This document shows, piece after piece, positions 8,393-16,478 of a DNA stretch of 64,000 nt. The DNA comes from Pseudomonas sp. Leaf58 (GTDB lineage: Bacteria > Pseudomonadota > Gammaproteobacteria > Pseudomonadales > Pseudomonadaceae). The translations under genes were made by a program, and so were the position numbers. Position 1 is the first letter of the stretch; each line of letters opens with the position of its first letter. The DNA is taken from NCBI RefSeq assembly GCF_003627215.1, contig NZ_CP032677.1:4345501-4409500 (forward strand), in the 5' to 3' direction. The notes beneath the pieces were generated by a model that had not been told where the DNA came from, ran no database searches, and saw only the letters and a list, made by a program, of their open reading frames with translations.

Positions 8393-9381
8393 ACCGCCTG
8401 GCCTGGCTCGGCCTGGCACTGCTTGGCGCGGTGCTGGTGCCGGCCTTGCTAGGTGGCAGCGAGCTGTTACCGAGGTTGCAGCGCTTCGACCTCGGCCTGA
8501 TGCTGACCCTGCTGGGCATGATCCTGCTGTGCTGGGTCATCAACGCGCTACGCCTGCGCCTGTTGCTCGGCCAGCAAGGTGCGAGGCTTGGGCACCTGCG
8601 CAGCCTGGGCGTGGTAATGGCCACCGAGTTCGCCATCTGCACCACCCCCGGCGGCAGCGGCGGCCCCTTGACCCTGATGGCCCTACTGGCACGCGAACGC
8701 ATCGGCCCGGCGCGCAGTGGCGCCGTGTTCGCCATGGACCAGCTGAACGACCTGCTGTTCTTTTTCTGCGCAATGTTGGCAATTGCCGGCTACGCGCTGT
8801 TCCACGGCCTGGGCCGCAGCCAGGAAAGCATGTTGCTGGGCAGTGCATTGCTACTGTGCACGGCGCTGGCTGGGCTGCTTGCGCTACTGCGCTACCGGCG
8901 CACGGTGATGCGCGTGAATGGCCGGTTGCTGCGGCGCCTAGGCATGAACCAGGCGCGCAGGCGCCGCTGGGCGCGTAAACTGCTGCACTTCATTGACGCC
9001 CTGGTGCAAACCTGGCGCTTGCCCAAACGTACGCTGACCGTGGTGTTCACCCTGACCTGCGCGCACTGGGGCCTGCGCTACAGCGTGTTGTACCTGGTGT
9101 TGCAAGGGCTGGGGGTGGATCTGGCGTGGATCCCCAGCTTTTTAGTGCAGATGCTGTCGCTCAGTGCTGGCCAGCTGAGCCTGCTACCGGGGGGCGCTGG
9201 CGCCACCGAGCTGACCTCGGCCAGCCTGCTGACGCCGCTGGTGGGTAGTTCGACAGCCGCTGCAGCGATCCTGATATGGCGAGCGGTCACTTACTACTTT
9301 TATCTGCTGGCGGGAGGGCCGGTATTTGTGTGCCTGCTGGCGCGTCCATTGCTGGAGCGCTGGCGGCGTCAGGCGGGTTAA
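8389..9381 (+). CDS. Membrane protein of the lysylphosphatidylglycerol synthase TM / UPF0104 family
   Basis: The 330-residue protein has about eight hydrophobic segments and family motifs such as FAICTTPGGSGGPLTL (about 80-95) and QLSLLPGGAGATELTSA (about 260-280), typical of the MprF flippase-like TM domain. It lacks the cytosolic synthase domain, so it cannot make lysyl-lipids. The isolated TM domain is often found beside glycosyltransferases and is thought to move lipids between leaflets. With the two coupled upstream genes it suggests make-modify-flip of a glycolipid. The last 95 bases overlap a small antisense frame. Confidence 0.82.
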   Translation: MNRLAWLGLALLGAVLVPALLGGSELLPRLQRFDLGLMLTLLGMILLCWVINALRLRLLLGQQGARLGHLRSLGVVMATEFAICTTPGGSGGPLTLMALLARERIGPARSGAVFAMDQLNDLLFFFCAMLAIAGYALFHGLGRSQESMLLGSALLLCTALAGLLALLRYRRTVMRVNGRLLRRLGMNQARRRRWARKLLHFIDALVQTWRLPKRTLTVVFTLTCAHWGLRYSVLYLVLQGLGVDLAWIPSFLVQMLSLSAGQLSLLPGGAGATELTSASLLTPLVGSSTAAAAILIWRAVTYYFYLLAGGPVFVCLLARPLLERWRRQAG

Positions 9382-9520
9382 GGTGCTGCCAGAGTTCGGC
9401 AGCGCCGGGGAAGTCGGTGCCATCGCTGTCGCCCAGGGCATCAGGGTCGTAGCGGGCCAGGCAGCCTTCGCCGAGGGTGGCTGGGGGTGAGGCAGTGGGT
9501 TGGTTGCGCTGCTTGGCCAT
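9287..9520 (-). CDS. Small hypothetical protein (77 aa), tail-to-tail overlap with the preceding gene
   Basis: ATG 9520 follows a GAGGG site by about 8 bases. The product starts MAKQRNQPTASPPATLGEG and continues CLARYDPDALGDSDGTDF; it is proline/alanine-rich, acidic and soluble with no known domain. Its 3' end overlaps the end of the membrane-protein gene on the other strand by 95 bases, which weakens the case for it. The first 45 codons lie outside the overlap and look protein-like. Function unknown. Confidence 0.45.
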   Translation of the reverse strand: MAKQRNQPTASPPATLGEGCLARYDPDALGDSDGTDFPGAAELWQHLNPPDAASAPAMDAPAGTQIPALPPADKSSK

Positions 9521-9542
9521 CGGCTTATCCCTCAGATTGCAG

Positions 9543-9630
9543 GGGGCGCTTGGTGCCCCTTTCGCCGGCAAGCCATGTGCAATCGCTGTGAGGGCTGGCT
9601 TGCCGGCGATGGGCTGCAAAGCAGCCCCCA
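9543..9630. repeat. REPIN, type 2 (CGCCGGCAAGCC core), decayed
   Basis: An inverted pair is built on TCGCCGGCAAGCCAT and GGGCTGGCTTGCCGGCGA, flanked by GGGGGC/GCCCCC. The left arm has lost part of the AGCTCCCACAG tail seen in the other type 2 copies at 25530 and 59965. Confidence 0.75.
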
Positions 9631-9651
9631 AAATCACTTAAGCAAGCTGTA

Positions 9652-10503
9652 TCAGTCAAACACCACAGTCTTGTTGCCGTGCACCAGCACGCGGTCTTCC
9701 AGGTGATAACGCAGGCCGCGGGCCAGCACCATCTTCTCCACATCACGACCAAAGCGGACCATGTCCTCGATGCTGTCGGCATGGCTGACCCGCACCACGT
9801 CCTGCTCGATGATCGGGCCGGCGTCCAGCTCTTCGGTAACGTAGTGGCACGTCGCGCCGATCAGCTTCACGCCGCGCAGGGCGGCCTGGTGATACGGCTT
9901 GGCACCGACGAACGATGGCAGGAAGCTGTGGTGGATGTTGATCACCTTTTCGGCGTAGTCCTGGCACAGTTGCGGCGGCAGGATTTGCATGTAGCGGGCC
10001 AGTACCACCACGTCGGCAGCGTGCTCCTGGACCAGGCGCGACACCTCGGCAAAGGCCGGGGCCTTGTCCTTGGGGTCGACCGCTACATGGAAGAACGGAA
10101 TACCGTGCCACTCGACCATGCTGCGCAGGTCGTTGTGGTTGGAGATCACGCAAGGGATCTCGCAGTCCAACTCGTCGGTGTGCCAGCGGTGCAGCAGGTC
10201 GGCCAGGCAGTGCGACTCGCGGCTGGCCATCAGCACCACGCGCTTTTTCTGCGCAGAGTCGGTAATGCGCCAGGTCATGGAGAACTCTTCGGCGATTGGC
10301 GCAAACGCTTCACGGAAGGCTTCGATACCGAACGGCAGCGACTCAGCGCGGATTTCATGGCGCATGAAGAACCAACCACTGTGCTCATCGGAGTGGTGGC
10401 TGGCTTCGTTGATCCAACCATTGTACAAGGCCAGGAAATTACTGACTTTCGCCACGATGCCAACACGGTCGGGGCAGGCGATCACCAGACGGAAGGTGCG
10501 CAT
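9652..10503 (-). CDS. purU: Formyltetrahydrofolate deformylase
   Basis: The 283-residue protein has an N-terminal ACT domain (RTFRLVIACPDRVGIVAKVSN) and a C-terminal formyltransferase-fold domain with the active-site block NIHHSFLPSF and a later GPIIEQD. PurU hydrolyses 10-formyltetrahydrofolate to formate and tetrahydrofolate and balances one-carbon pools. The start chosen (ATG 10503) follows TGGAG by 8 bases; an upstream extension of 8 codons has no ribosome site. It is transcribed away from mvaT. Confidence 0.93.
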   Translation of the reverse strand: MRTFRLVIACPDRVGIVAKVSNFLALYNGWINEASHHSDEHSGWFFMRHEIRAESLPFGIEAFREAFAPIAEEFSMTWRITDSAQKKRVVLMASRESHCLADLLHRWHTDELDCEIPCVISNHNDLRSMVEWHGIPFFHVAVDPKDKAPAFAEVSRLVQEHAADVVVLARYMQILPPQLCQDYAEKVINIHHSFLPSFVGAKPYHQAALRGVKLIGATCHYVTEELDAGPIIEQDVVRVSHADSIEDMVRFGRDVEKMVLARGLRYHLEDRVLVHGNKTVVFD

Positions 10504-10718
10504 GAATGAGACTCCAGAACTTCGCAAAGGCGCTTATTCTAGCGGCCCGCCAGCAAAAACGCAGTATTGATTGCACCGGCCATGGCCTGTGTACGTCACC
10601 CCACCCGCCGCGCGCATTGTCTGACAGACATGACGAAACGCAGGGTTAATTGTAAATTTTTGTTCACGTAGAGAAATGTTGTCATAGCTTAATTAACAGT
10701 TAACTGGCCAATAATATA

Positions 10719-10748
10719 TTTACTTGGGCGTATCGCCTGTCTATTATT
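10719..10748 (+). promoter_or_regulatory. Candidate mvaT promoter in an A+T-rich block
   Basis: TTTACT (10719-10724) and TATTAT (10743-10748) are spaced 18 bases apart, about 40 bases before the start codon. The surrounding 10630-10760 stretch is markedly A+T-rich for this genome, the kind of DNA that MvaT proteins bind, so autoregulation is plausible. Confidence 0.5.
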
Positions 10749-10786
10749 GCCCCACACATTTCTGAACACGCATTAAGGAACACTCC

Positions 10787-11164
10787 ATGTCCCTGATCAA
10801 CGAGTACCGCGCTACCGAAGAAGCTATCAAGGAACTTCAAGCTCGCCTGGCCAACCTGTCTCAGGATGACAAGCTGAAGAAAGAACTGGAGTTCGAAGGC
10901 AAACTGCGCACCCTGATGGGCGAGTACTCCAAGTCGCTGCGCGACGTGATTGCACTGCTCGACCCAGAGTCGAAACTGAGCAAAGCACCGCGTGGCGCGC
11001 TGAAGCCTACCGTCACCAAGCGTGCGCGCAAGGTCAAGCAATACAAGAACCCGCACAATAATGAAGTGATCGAAACCAAAGGCGGCAACCACAAGACCCT
11101 GAAAGAGTGGAAAGCCAAGTGGGGTGGCGATGTGGTTGAGAGCTGGGCGACCCTGCTGGACTGA
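10787..11164 (+). CDS. turB: MvaT/H-NS-like xenogeneic silencer (TurB type)
   Basis: The 125-residue nucleoid protein has an N-terminal coiled coil for oligomerisation (EYRATEEAIKELQARL...) and a C-terminal DNA-binding domain with KGGNHKTLKEWKAKWG, the MvaT AT-pincer region. It silences A+T-rich acquired DNA. P. putida has several MvaT paralogues; neighbourhood (purU on one side, sbcB on the other) matches the one called TurB, so the symbol rests on synteny. A good AAGGAA site precedes ATG 10787. Confidence 0.9.
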   Translation: MSLINEYRATEEAIKELQARLANLSQDDKLKKELEFEGKLRTLMGEYSKSLRDVIALLDPESKLSKAPRGALKPTVTKRARKVKQYKNPHNNEVIETKGGNHKTLKEWKAKWGGDVVESWATLLD

Positions 11165-11199
11165 TTGTCCACCGCCGCCGACTGCTTATCGCATCAAAA

Positions 11200-11226
11200 A
11201 CGCCGGCACATTGCCGGCGTTTTTTT
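11200..11226. terminator. Bidirectional terminator between turB and sbcB
   Basis: A 9-bp stem ACGCCGGCA / TGCCGGCGT with loop CAT is flanked by A5 on the left and T6 on the right, so it can serve both converging genes. Confidence 0.92.
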
Positions 11227-11247
11227 GTCCGCGTTTTTTCTCAGCAC

Positions 11248-12681
11248 TCAGCCAATTGCAAACTGTGCCTGCAATTGCCTGGCATGCGCCTGCCAGGCCT
11301 CCAGCACACGCCGCCCCGCCTCGTCAGCGCCCGCCCAGGCCTGCTGCCGCGCCTGCTCGAAGTCACCCAGGGTATTCGGCGCGCCCCACTGCGGGTCGCT
11401 CAGGCGCTGCTGGCAGAAGGCAAACCAGCGTTGTCGCTCTTCGCTGCTCAAGGTGTCGGGGAAGTTGCGCGCCCGATAGCGGAACAATAGTTCGGGCATG
11501 CGCGGGTCATCGAACATCCAGTGGCCACTGCCCAACTGCGCCGGTTCCACTGCGCGAACTTGCTCGCATAAGCGGCGGTCACGGTCCCCCAGAAAACCGT
11601 CATACAACTGCTGTTCCGGGTCTTCACTGGGAACGAAGTCCTCCTTTGCGTAGATGTGTTCCAGCTTGTCTTGCCATTGCCCCTGTTGCTTGGCCAGTTC
11701 TTCACCGCGCAATTGTAACAACGTCAAGTCCAGGCCCAACCGTTGTTGATCGACCGGGCGCAATACTGACAGCGGCGCCAATACCGGGCAGCGATTGATC
11801 TGTACCAGTTTGAGCGGCACAGGTAATTCACCTTCGGCCAATGCTTCATGGCGGGTATACAAGCGCTGGCGCAGAACTTCAGCACTTTCCCGTAGTAACG
11901 GTAGGGTTTCCTGATGCAGGTCGCAGACAATCAGTGCGTTGCGATTGCGCGGGTGCCAAGCCAGTGGCAATACCACGCCCAGGTAATTACGCGCCGCCGA
12001 AAAGCGCCCTGATATATGCACCAGCGGCTGCAACAAACGGATCTGCTCCATCACTTTATGCTTGCTGCGTAACTGGAACAGCCAGTCATACAACTTGGGC
12101 TGTTTCTGCCGAATCAAGCGCGCCAGGGCGATGGTCGCCCGTACGTCGGAAAGCGCTTCGTGAGCATGCCCATGGTCGATGCCATTGGCTTTGCTCAGCA
12201 GCTCCAAGCGCAGGCTGGTGCGCCCATCCTGTTGCGGCCACTCAATACCGTCAGGGCGCAAGGCATAGGCCGTGCGCACGATATCGATCAGGTCCCAGCG
12301 GCTGTTGCCGCCCTGCCACTCACGGGCATACGGGTCAAAAAAGTTGCGGTACAGGCTGTAGCGGGTTACCTCGTCGTCGAAGCGCAGGGTGTTGTAGCCA
12401 GCGCCACAGGTGCCTGGGCGGGCCAATTGCTCATGCACTCGGGTCATGAATTCGGCTTCGCCCAGCCCCTGCTCGGCCAACTGCTGCGGGGTGATGCCGG
12501 TCACCAGGCAGGCAGCCGGGTGCGGCAGGATGTCGTCGGAGGGGCGGCAATAAAGGCTGATCGGCTCGTCGATTTCGTTGAGGTCGAAGTCGGTGCGCAC
12601 ACCGGCCACCTGCAGCGGCCGGTCGCAGCGCGGGTTGATGCCGGTAGTTTCGTAGTCGTGCCAGAAAATGCTGGAGGTCAC
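11248..12681 (-). CDS. sbcB: Exodeoxyribonuclease I
   Basis: The 477-residue protein has a DEDDh exonuclease domain beginning FWHDYETTGINPRCDRP (motif I Asp/Glu) and the HEALSDVRATIALARL motif III, followed by the SH3-like and C-terminal helical regions of ExoI. It degrades single-stranded DNA 3' to 5' and supports recombination and mismatch repair. Length matches E. coli SbcB (475). It converges on turB. Confidence 0.94.
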   Translation of the reverse strand: MTSSIFWHDYETTGINPRCDRPLQVAGVRTDFDLNEIDEPISLYCRPSDDILPHPAACLVTGITPQQLAEQGLGEAEFMTRVHEQLARPGTCGAGYNTLRFDDEVTRYSLYRNFFDPYAREWQGGNSRWDLIDIVRTAYALRPDGIEWPQQDGRTSLRLELLSKANGIDHGHAHEALSDVRATIALARLIRQKQPKLYDWLFQLRSKHKVMEQIRLLQPLVHISGRFSAARNYLGVVLPLAWHPRNRNALIVCDLHQETLPLLRESAEVLRQRLYTRHEALAEGELPVPLKLVQINRCPVLAPLSVLRPVDQQRLGLDLTLLQLRGEELAKQQGQWQDKLEHIYAKEDFVPSEDPEQQLYDGFLGDRDRRLCEQVRAVEPAQLGSGHWMFDDPRMPELLFRYRARNFPDTLSSEERQRWFAFCQQRLSDPQWGAPNTLGDFEQARQQAWAGADEAGRRVLEAWQAHARQLQAQFAIG

Positions 12682-12723
12682 GGGGTCGTCCTGTATCGAA
12701 GTCGACCCGATTCTAGCGCAGCC

Positions 12724-13083
12724 TCAGACCGAAGCGTTGGCCGGAAGAAAACTGAAATAATCGCGCAACGAACGGACGAATTCGTCGTACTCACGGGGTG
12801 CCTGTAGGAGCATGAAGCCCGAATCGTAGTGCCCGGGCGTCTGGTCCTCGCGGCACCACAGGCAACTGGCGGTCAGGTTGACGAACTGGTACCCACCGCC
12901 GGCCAGCGGCAAGCGCAATTGCAGCTCGTAATCGGGCCCTACCAGCACCGGCAGCTGGCTGATTACCATCAACCCGTCTTCGGAGGCATTACCCAACTGG
13001 CCGATCGCCTGGTCGGTAAAGCGGTTGAATACCTTGAGGATGCAAGGCAGTTGATGACGTTCGATATGGCGCTTGTTGAACAT
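12724..13083 (-). CDS. PilZ-domain protein
   Basis: The 119-residue protein begins MFNKRHIERHQLPCILKVFNR. The RHxxP start, FTDQAIGQLGNASEDGLMVIS and the later LRLPL are a single PilZ domain, but the usual RxxxR c-di-GMP switch is incomplete (RHIERHQ gives R-x3-R). Binding to c-di-GMP is therefore likely but not certain. A longer frame to 13197 lacks a ribosome site. It sits upstream of sbcB in the same direction with a 42-base gap. Confidence 0.75.
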   Translation of the reverse strand: MFNKRHIERHQLPCILKVFNRFTDQAIGQLGNASEDGLMVISQLPVLVGPDYELQLRLPLAGGGYQFVNLTASCLWCREDQTPGHYDSGFMLLQAPREYDEFVRSLRDYFSFLPANASV

Positions 13084-13206
13084 GATCGCGAGTGTATTCC
13101 GTACCTGATGCCAGGAATACAAGGTACTGGCGGTTGTTGTAACAGCTGAGTTACAGATTAGCGCAGCGCGCCCGGCAAATCTCGTGAAATAAATCACACC
13201 TTGGTG

Positions 13207-13593
13207 TTAGCGCCAAGGTGCAGTCGTCACCGGGTTGGCCACGGCCGTTTCGCCACCCCGCAGATGGCCGAGTTTTTCCAGGGTCTGCAGGCGCGCCTTC
13301 GCGCGATAGGCATACTCGTTGCCCGGGTATTGCTGGATCAGGTACTGGTAAGTCTGCGCAGCATCCACGTACAACGCCTGGCGCTCCAGGCACTGGCCGC
13401 GCAGCAGCGAGACCTCGGGGTGGATGAACGGTCGCGCACGACTGGTGCGGTCGACCTGCGACAACTCGAGCATGACCCGCTGGCAATCGCCACGGTCATA
13501 GGCGCGGTAGGCATTGTTCAGGTGGTGGTCCATGGACCAGCGGGTGCAACCGACGGCGCTGGCCGCCAGCGCTAAAACGATCAGGGCTCGCAT
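13207..13593 (-). CDS. Small lipoprotein with a TPR-like repeat
   Basis: The 128-residue product starts MRALIVLALAASAVGCTRW, a lipoprotein signal with Cys16 as anchor. The mature part (AYRAYDRGDCQRVMLELSQ... AAQTYQYLIQQYPGNEYAYRAKARLQTL) looks like two TPR motifs. A GGAGA site lies well placed before ATG 13593; the upstream frame is ignored. It is probably a periplasmic-facing lipoprotein. Function unknown. Confidence 0.78.
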   Translation of the reverse strand: MRALIVLALAASAVGCTRWSMDHHLNNAYRAYDRGDCQRVMLELSQVDRTSRARPFIHPEVSLLRGQCLERQALYVDAAQTYQYLIQQYPGNEYAYRAKARLQTLEKLGHLRGGETAVANPVTTAPWR

Positions 13594-13640
13594 GGGGATC
13601 TCCTTTGATGTGAAGTCTATCGGCAAAGCTTGGGTTTTCT

Positions 13641-13733
13641 TCAGCGGCAAGCGGCAAGCGGCAAGAAAAATCCGCGCTTACGCCGCTCGCGCGTTTACTT
13701 GTAGCGTGCCGCTTGTAGCTTGCAGCTGCCCTA
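13641..13733. repeat. Heptamer-type repeat with imperfect inverted arm
   Basis: AGCGGCA is repeated three times head-to-tail at 13643-13663. About 40 bases to the right lies CTTGTAGCGTGCCGCTTGTAGCTTGCAGCTG, partly complementary to it. Together they could form a long imperfect hairpin between the lipoprotein gene and pykA. It differs from both REP types in the window. Confidence 0.6.
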
Positions 13734-13824
13734 CCCCAGAAGGTCGCAGGTAGTGCAACCGAACAATGACTACAGCGAGATTCAGGAGTAGCCTTTCGCT
13801 GCGCTTCACTATAGGAGTCTGTGC

Positions 13825-15279
13825 ATGACCATCCGCCGTACCAAAATCGTCGCCACCCTTGGCCCCGCCAGCAACTCGCCGGAAGTGATCGAACAACTGA
13901 TCCTTGCCGGCCTGGACGTGGCACGCCTGAACTTCTCCCACGGCACCCCGGACGAGCACAAGGCCCGCGCCCGCCTGATCCGTGACATCGCCGCCAAGAA
14001 CGGTCGCCATGTCGCACTGCTGGGCGACCTGCAGGGTCCGAAGATTCGCATCGCCAAGTTCGCCAACAAGCGCATCGAATTGAAGATTGGTGACAAGTTC
14101 ACCTTCTCCACCGCCCACCCGCTGACCGAAGGCAACCAGGATATCGTCGGCATCGACTACCCGGATCTGGTCAAGGACTGCGGCGTCGGTGACGAGCTGC
14201 TGCTTGACGATGGCCGCGTGGTCATGCGCGTCGAAACCGCCACCGCCGACGCCCTGCACTGCGTGGTGATCATCGGCGGCCCGCTGTCGGACCACAAAGG
14301 CATCAACCGTAAAGGTGGCGGCCTGACCGCACCGGCCCTGACCGAAAAAGACAAGGCCGACATCAAGCTGGCCGCAGAAATGGACCTGGACTACCTGGCT
14401 GTTTCCTTCCCGCGCGACGCCAGCGACATGGAATACGCCCGCAAGCTGCGTGACGAGTCCGGTGGCAGCGCCTGGCTGGTGGCCAAGATCGAACGCGCCG
14501 AAGCGGTTGCCGACGACGAGACCCTCGACAAGCTGATCGCCGCTTCCGACGCTGTGATGGTGGCCCGTGGTGACCTGGGCGTGGAAATCGGCGACGCCGA
14601 GCTGATCGCCATCCAGAAGAAGATCATCCAGCACGCCCGCCGCAACAACAAGGCGGTGATCGTGGCGACCCAGATGATGGAGTCGATGATCCAGAACCCG
14701 ATGCCGACCCGCGCCGAAGTGTCCGACGTGGCCAACGCCGTGCTGGACAACACCGATGCGGTGATGCTGTCGGCCGAAAGCGCCGCTGGCGCCTACCCGA
14801 TCGAAGCCGTACAGGCCATGGCCCGTATCTGCCAGGGCGCCGAGAAGCACCCGACCAGCCAGAAGTCCAGCCACCGCCTGCACACCACCTTCGAGCGTTG
14901 CGACGAAAGCATCGCCCTGGCGGCCATGTACACCGCTAACCACTTCCCGGGCGTGAAAGCGATCATCGCCCTGACCGAGAGTGGCTACACCCCGTTGATC
15001 ATGTCGCGCCTGCGCTCGCACGTGCCGATTTTCGCGCTGTCGCCGCACCGCGCTACCCAGGCCCGTGCCAACATGTTCCGTGGCGTGTATCCGATCGCCT
15101 TCGACCCCGCTTCGCTGCCGGCCGACAAGGTAAGCCAGGCCGCAGTCGACGAACTGCTCAAGCGTGGTTTGGTCGAGCAAGGTGACTGGGTGATCCTGAC
15201 CAAGGGTGACAGCTATCACACCATTGGTGGTACCAATGGCATGAAAATCCTGCACGTGGGTGATCCGCTGGTCGGCTGA
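13825..15279 (+). CDS. pykA: Pyruvate kinase II
   Basis: The 484-residue enzyme begins MTIRRTKIVATLGPASNSPE and contains VARLNFSHG, the LGDLQGPKIR block, the catalytic-lysine region WLVAKIERAEA and the signature VMVARGDLGVEI. It converts phosphoenolpyruvate and ADP to pyruvate and ATP, ending glycolysis/Entner-Doudoroff metabolism. The sequence is the PykA (AMP-responsive) type rather than PykF by length and C-terminal domain. A TAGGAG site precedes ATG 13825. Confidence 0.96.
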   Translation: MTIRRTKIVATLGPASNSPEVIEQLILAGLDVARLNFSHGTPDEHKARARLIRDIAAKNGRHVALLGDLQGPKIRIAKFANKRIELKIGDKFTFSTAHPLTEGNQDIVGIDYPDLVKDCGVGDELLLDDGRVVMRVETATADALHCVVIIGGPLSDHKGINRKGGGLTAPALTEKDKADIKLAAEMDLDYLAVSFPRDASDMEYARKLRDESGGSAWLVAKIERAEAVADDETLDKLIAASDAVMVARGDLGVEIGDAELIAIQKKIIQHARRNNKAVIVATQMMESMIQNPMPTRAEVSDVANAVLDNTDAVMLSAESAAGAYPIEAVQAMARICQGAEKHPTSQKSSHRLHTTFERCDESIALAAMYTANHFPGVKAIIALTESGYTPLIMSRLRSHVPIFALSPHRATQARANMFRGVYPIAFDPASLPADKVSQAAVDELLKRGLVEQGDWVILTKGDSYHTIGGTNGMKILHVGDPLVG

Positions 15280-15295
15280 TTCAGCAAGGGCCGCT

Positions 15296-15365
15296 GTGCG
15301 GCCCCTTCGCGGGCAAGCCCGCTCCTACACTTGTGGGAGGGGGCTTGCCCGCGAAGGGGGCGGCA
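15296..15365. repeat. REPIN (type 1) after pykA
   Basis: CCCCTTCGCGGGCAAGCCCG and GGGCTTGCCCGCGAAGGGGG form an almost perfect 20-bp inverted repeat around a 30-base centre, in the gap between convergent pykA and the ferredoxin-reductase gene. Confidence 0.88.
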
Positions 15366-15382
15366 CAATAAACACAAATGCC

Positions 15383-16309
15383 TCAGGCATGCTCAACGAA
15401 CACATCAGCAAACACCTGCCCCCGCGGCACCCCGGCGATGAACAGCCGCCGAGCAAACTGCTCGACACTCCCCGGTGCCCCACACACCAGCGCCACCGTC
15501 TGCCGCGATGACGGCCGCAACCCGGCTAGCACTTCCTCCAGCTGCTGCGCCAGCACCAGTTCGACTTTCACGCCCGCCATCTCCAGCAACGGCTCAGCCA
15601 GGTAATGCCCAGCGCTATTTTGCGCCACATGCACCACCCGAACTTCCCCTTGATGCCCCTCGCGTAACGCCTCACGCAAGATGCCCCACAACGGTGCCAG
15701 CCCGGTACCCGTCGCTAGCAACCACAGCGGCCGCACCTGCCAGTCGGGGTCGTAATGCAAAGCCCCGCCCCTGAGTTCGCCCAGGCGCAGCACATCACCC
15801 AACTGCAAGCCACGGGCCTTGTCACAGAAGGCGCCGGGACGCTGGCAGTCGATATGAAACTCGAGGAAATCGTCTTCCCCCGGCAGGCTGGCCAAGGAGT
15901 AAGGCCGCGCTACCGCGCCATGCCACAGCACCATATGCTGCCCCGCCTGGTAACGCACCGCCCGCTCGGGCCGAAGCCGCAAGCGCAATACCTCGCCAGC
16001 CCAGTCCAGTGCACAGACCTGCGCCGGCACGCCATCACGCAGCGGGTCGAACAGCGCCACATGCAGGTCCTCGACTACCCGGCACTGGCAGGCCAGGCGC
16101 CAACCTCGGGCGTGCTTTTCCAGCGCCAGGGCCTCGGGCAGGGCATCCAGCGGTTGGCCGTCCAGGCAATGCACCAGGCACGCATGGCAACTGCCAGCTC
16201 GGCAGCTGTAGGGCACGTTCAAACCTACCTCGTTCAGGGCATCGAGCAGGTTACTGCCGGTGGGCACCGTCCAGCAGCGCTCGCCCACACAAAGTTCGGG
16301 CATGGTCAT
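15383..16309 (-). CDS. 2Fe-2S ferredoxin / flavin reductase fusion protein
   Basis: The 308-residue protein has a plant-type [2Fe-2S] domain with C36-x4-C41-x2-C44 and C74, then an FAD-binding barrel (about 95-195, with RPYSLAS) and an NAD(P)-binding domain (LLATGTGLAPLWGILRE). This layout is that of oxygenase reductases (phenol hydroxylase P5, XylZ type). No oxygenase gene is adjacent, so its redox partner is unknown. Two in-frame ATGs (16309, 16303) follow GGAG; the first is given. Confidence 0.85.
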   Translation of the reverse strand: MTMPELCVGERCWTVPTGSNLLDALNEVGLNVPYSCRAGSCHACLVHCLDGQPLDALPEALALEKHARGWRLACQCRVVEDLHVALFDPLRDGVPAQVCALDWAGEVLRLRLRPERAVRYQAGQHMVLWHGAVARPYSLASLPGEDDFLEFHIDCQRPGAFCDKARGLQLGDVLRLGELRGGALHYDPDWQVRPLWLLATGTGLAPLWGILREALREGHQGEVRVVHVAQNSAGHYLAEPLLEMAGVKVELVLAQQLEEVLAGLRPSSRQTVALVCGAPGSVEQFARRLFIAGVPRGQVFADVFVEHA

Positions 16310-16478
16310 AGATCTCCGGAGTAGGCGAATACCTTAAACCAAGCGCTCATGTTCTGCACGAATGGTAACGTTGTTGGCCGCTGATTCAACTGGCTTACAA
16401 GTCAACTGGTATTTTTGACAGTTTACAGTCAATGCTCAAGAGCGATGATGGGCTTTCTATACAGAGGAGCACTCACGC

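Noticed and set aside
16415..16463. TTGACA at 16415 and TATACA at 16458 as a delta-60 gene promoter
   Set aside because: The elements are 37 bases apart, so they cannot form one sigma-70 promoter. No partner was found for either.
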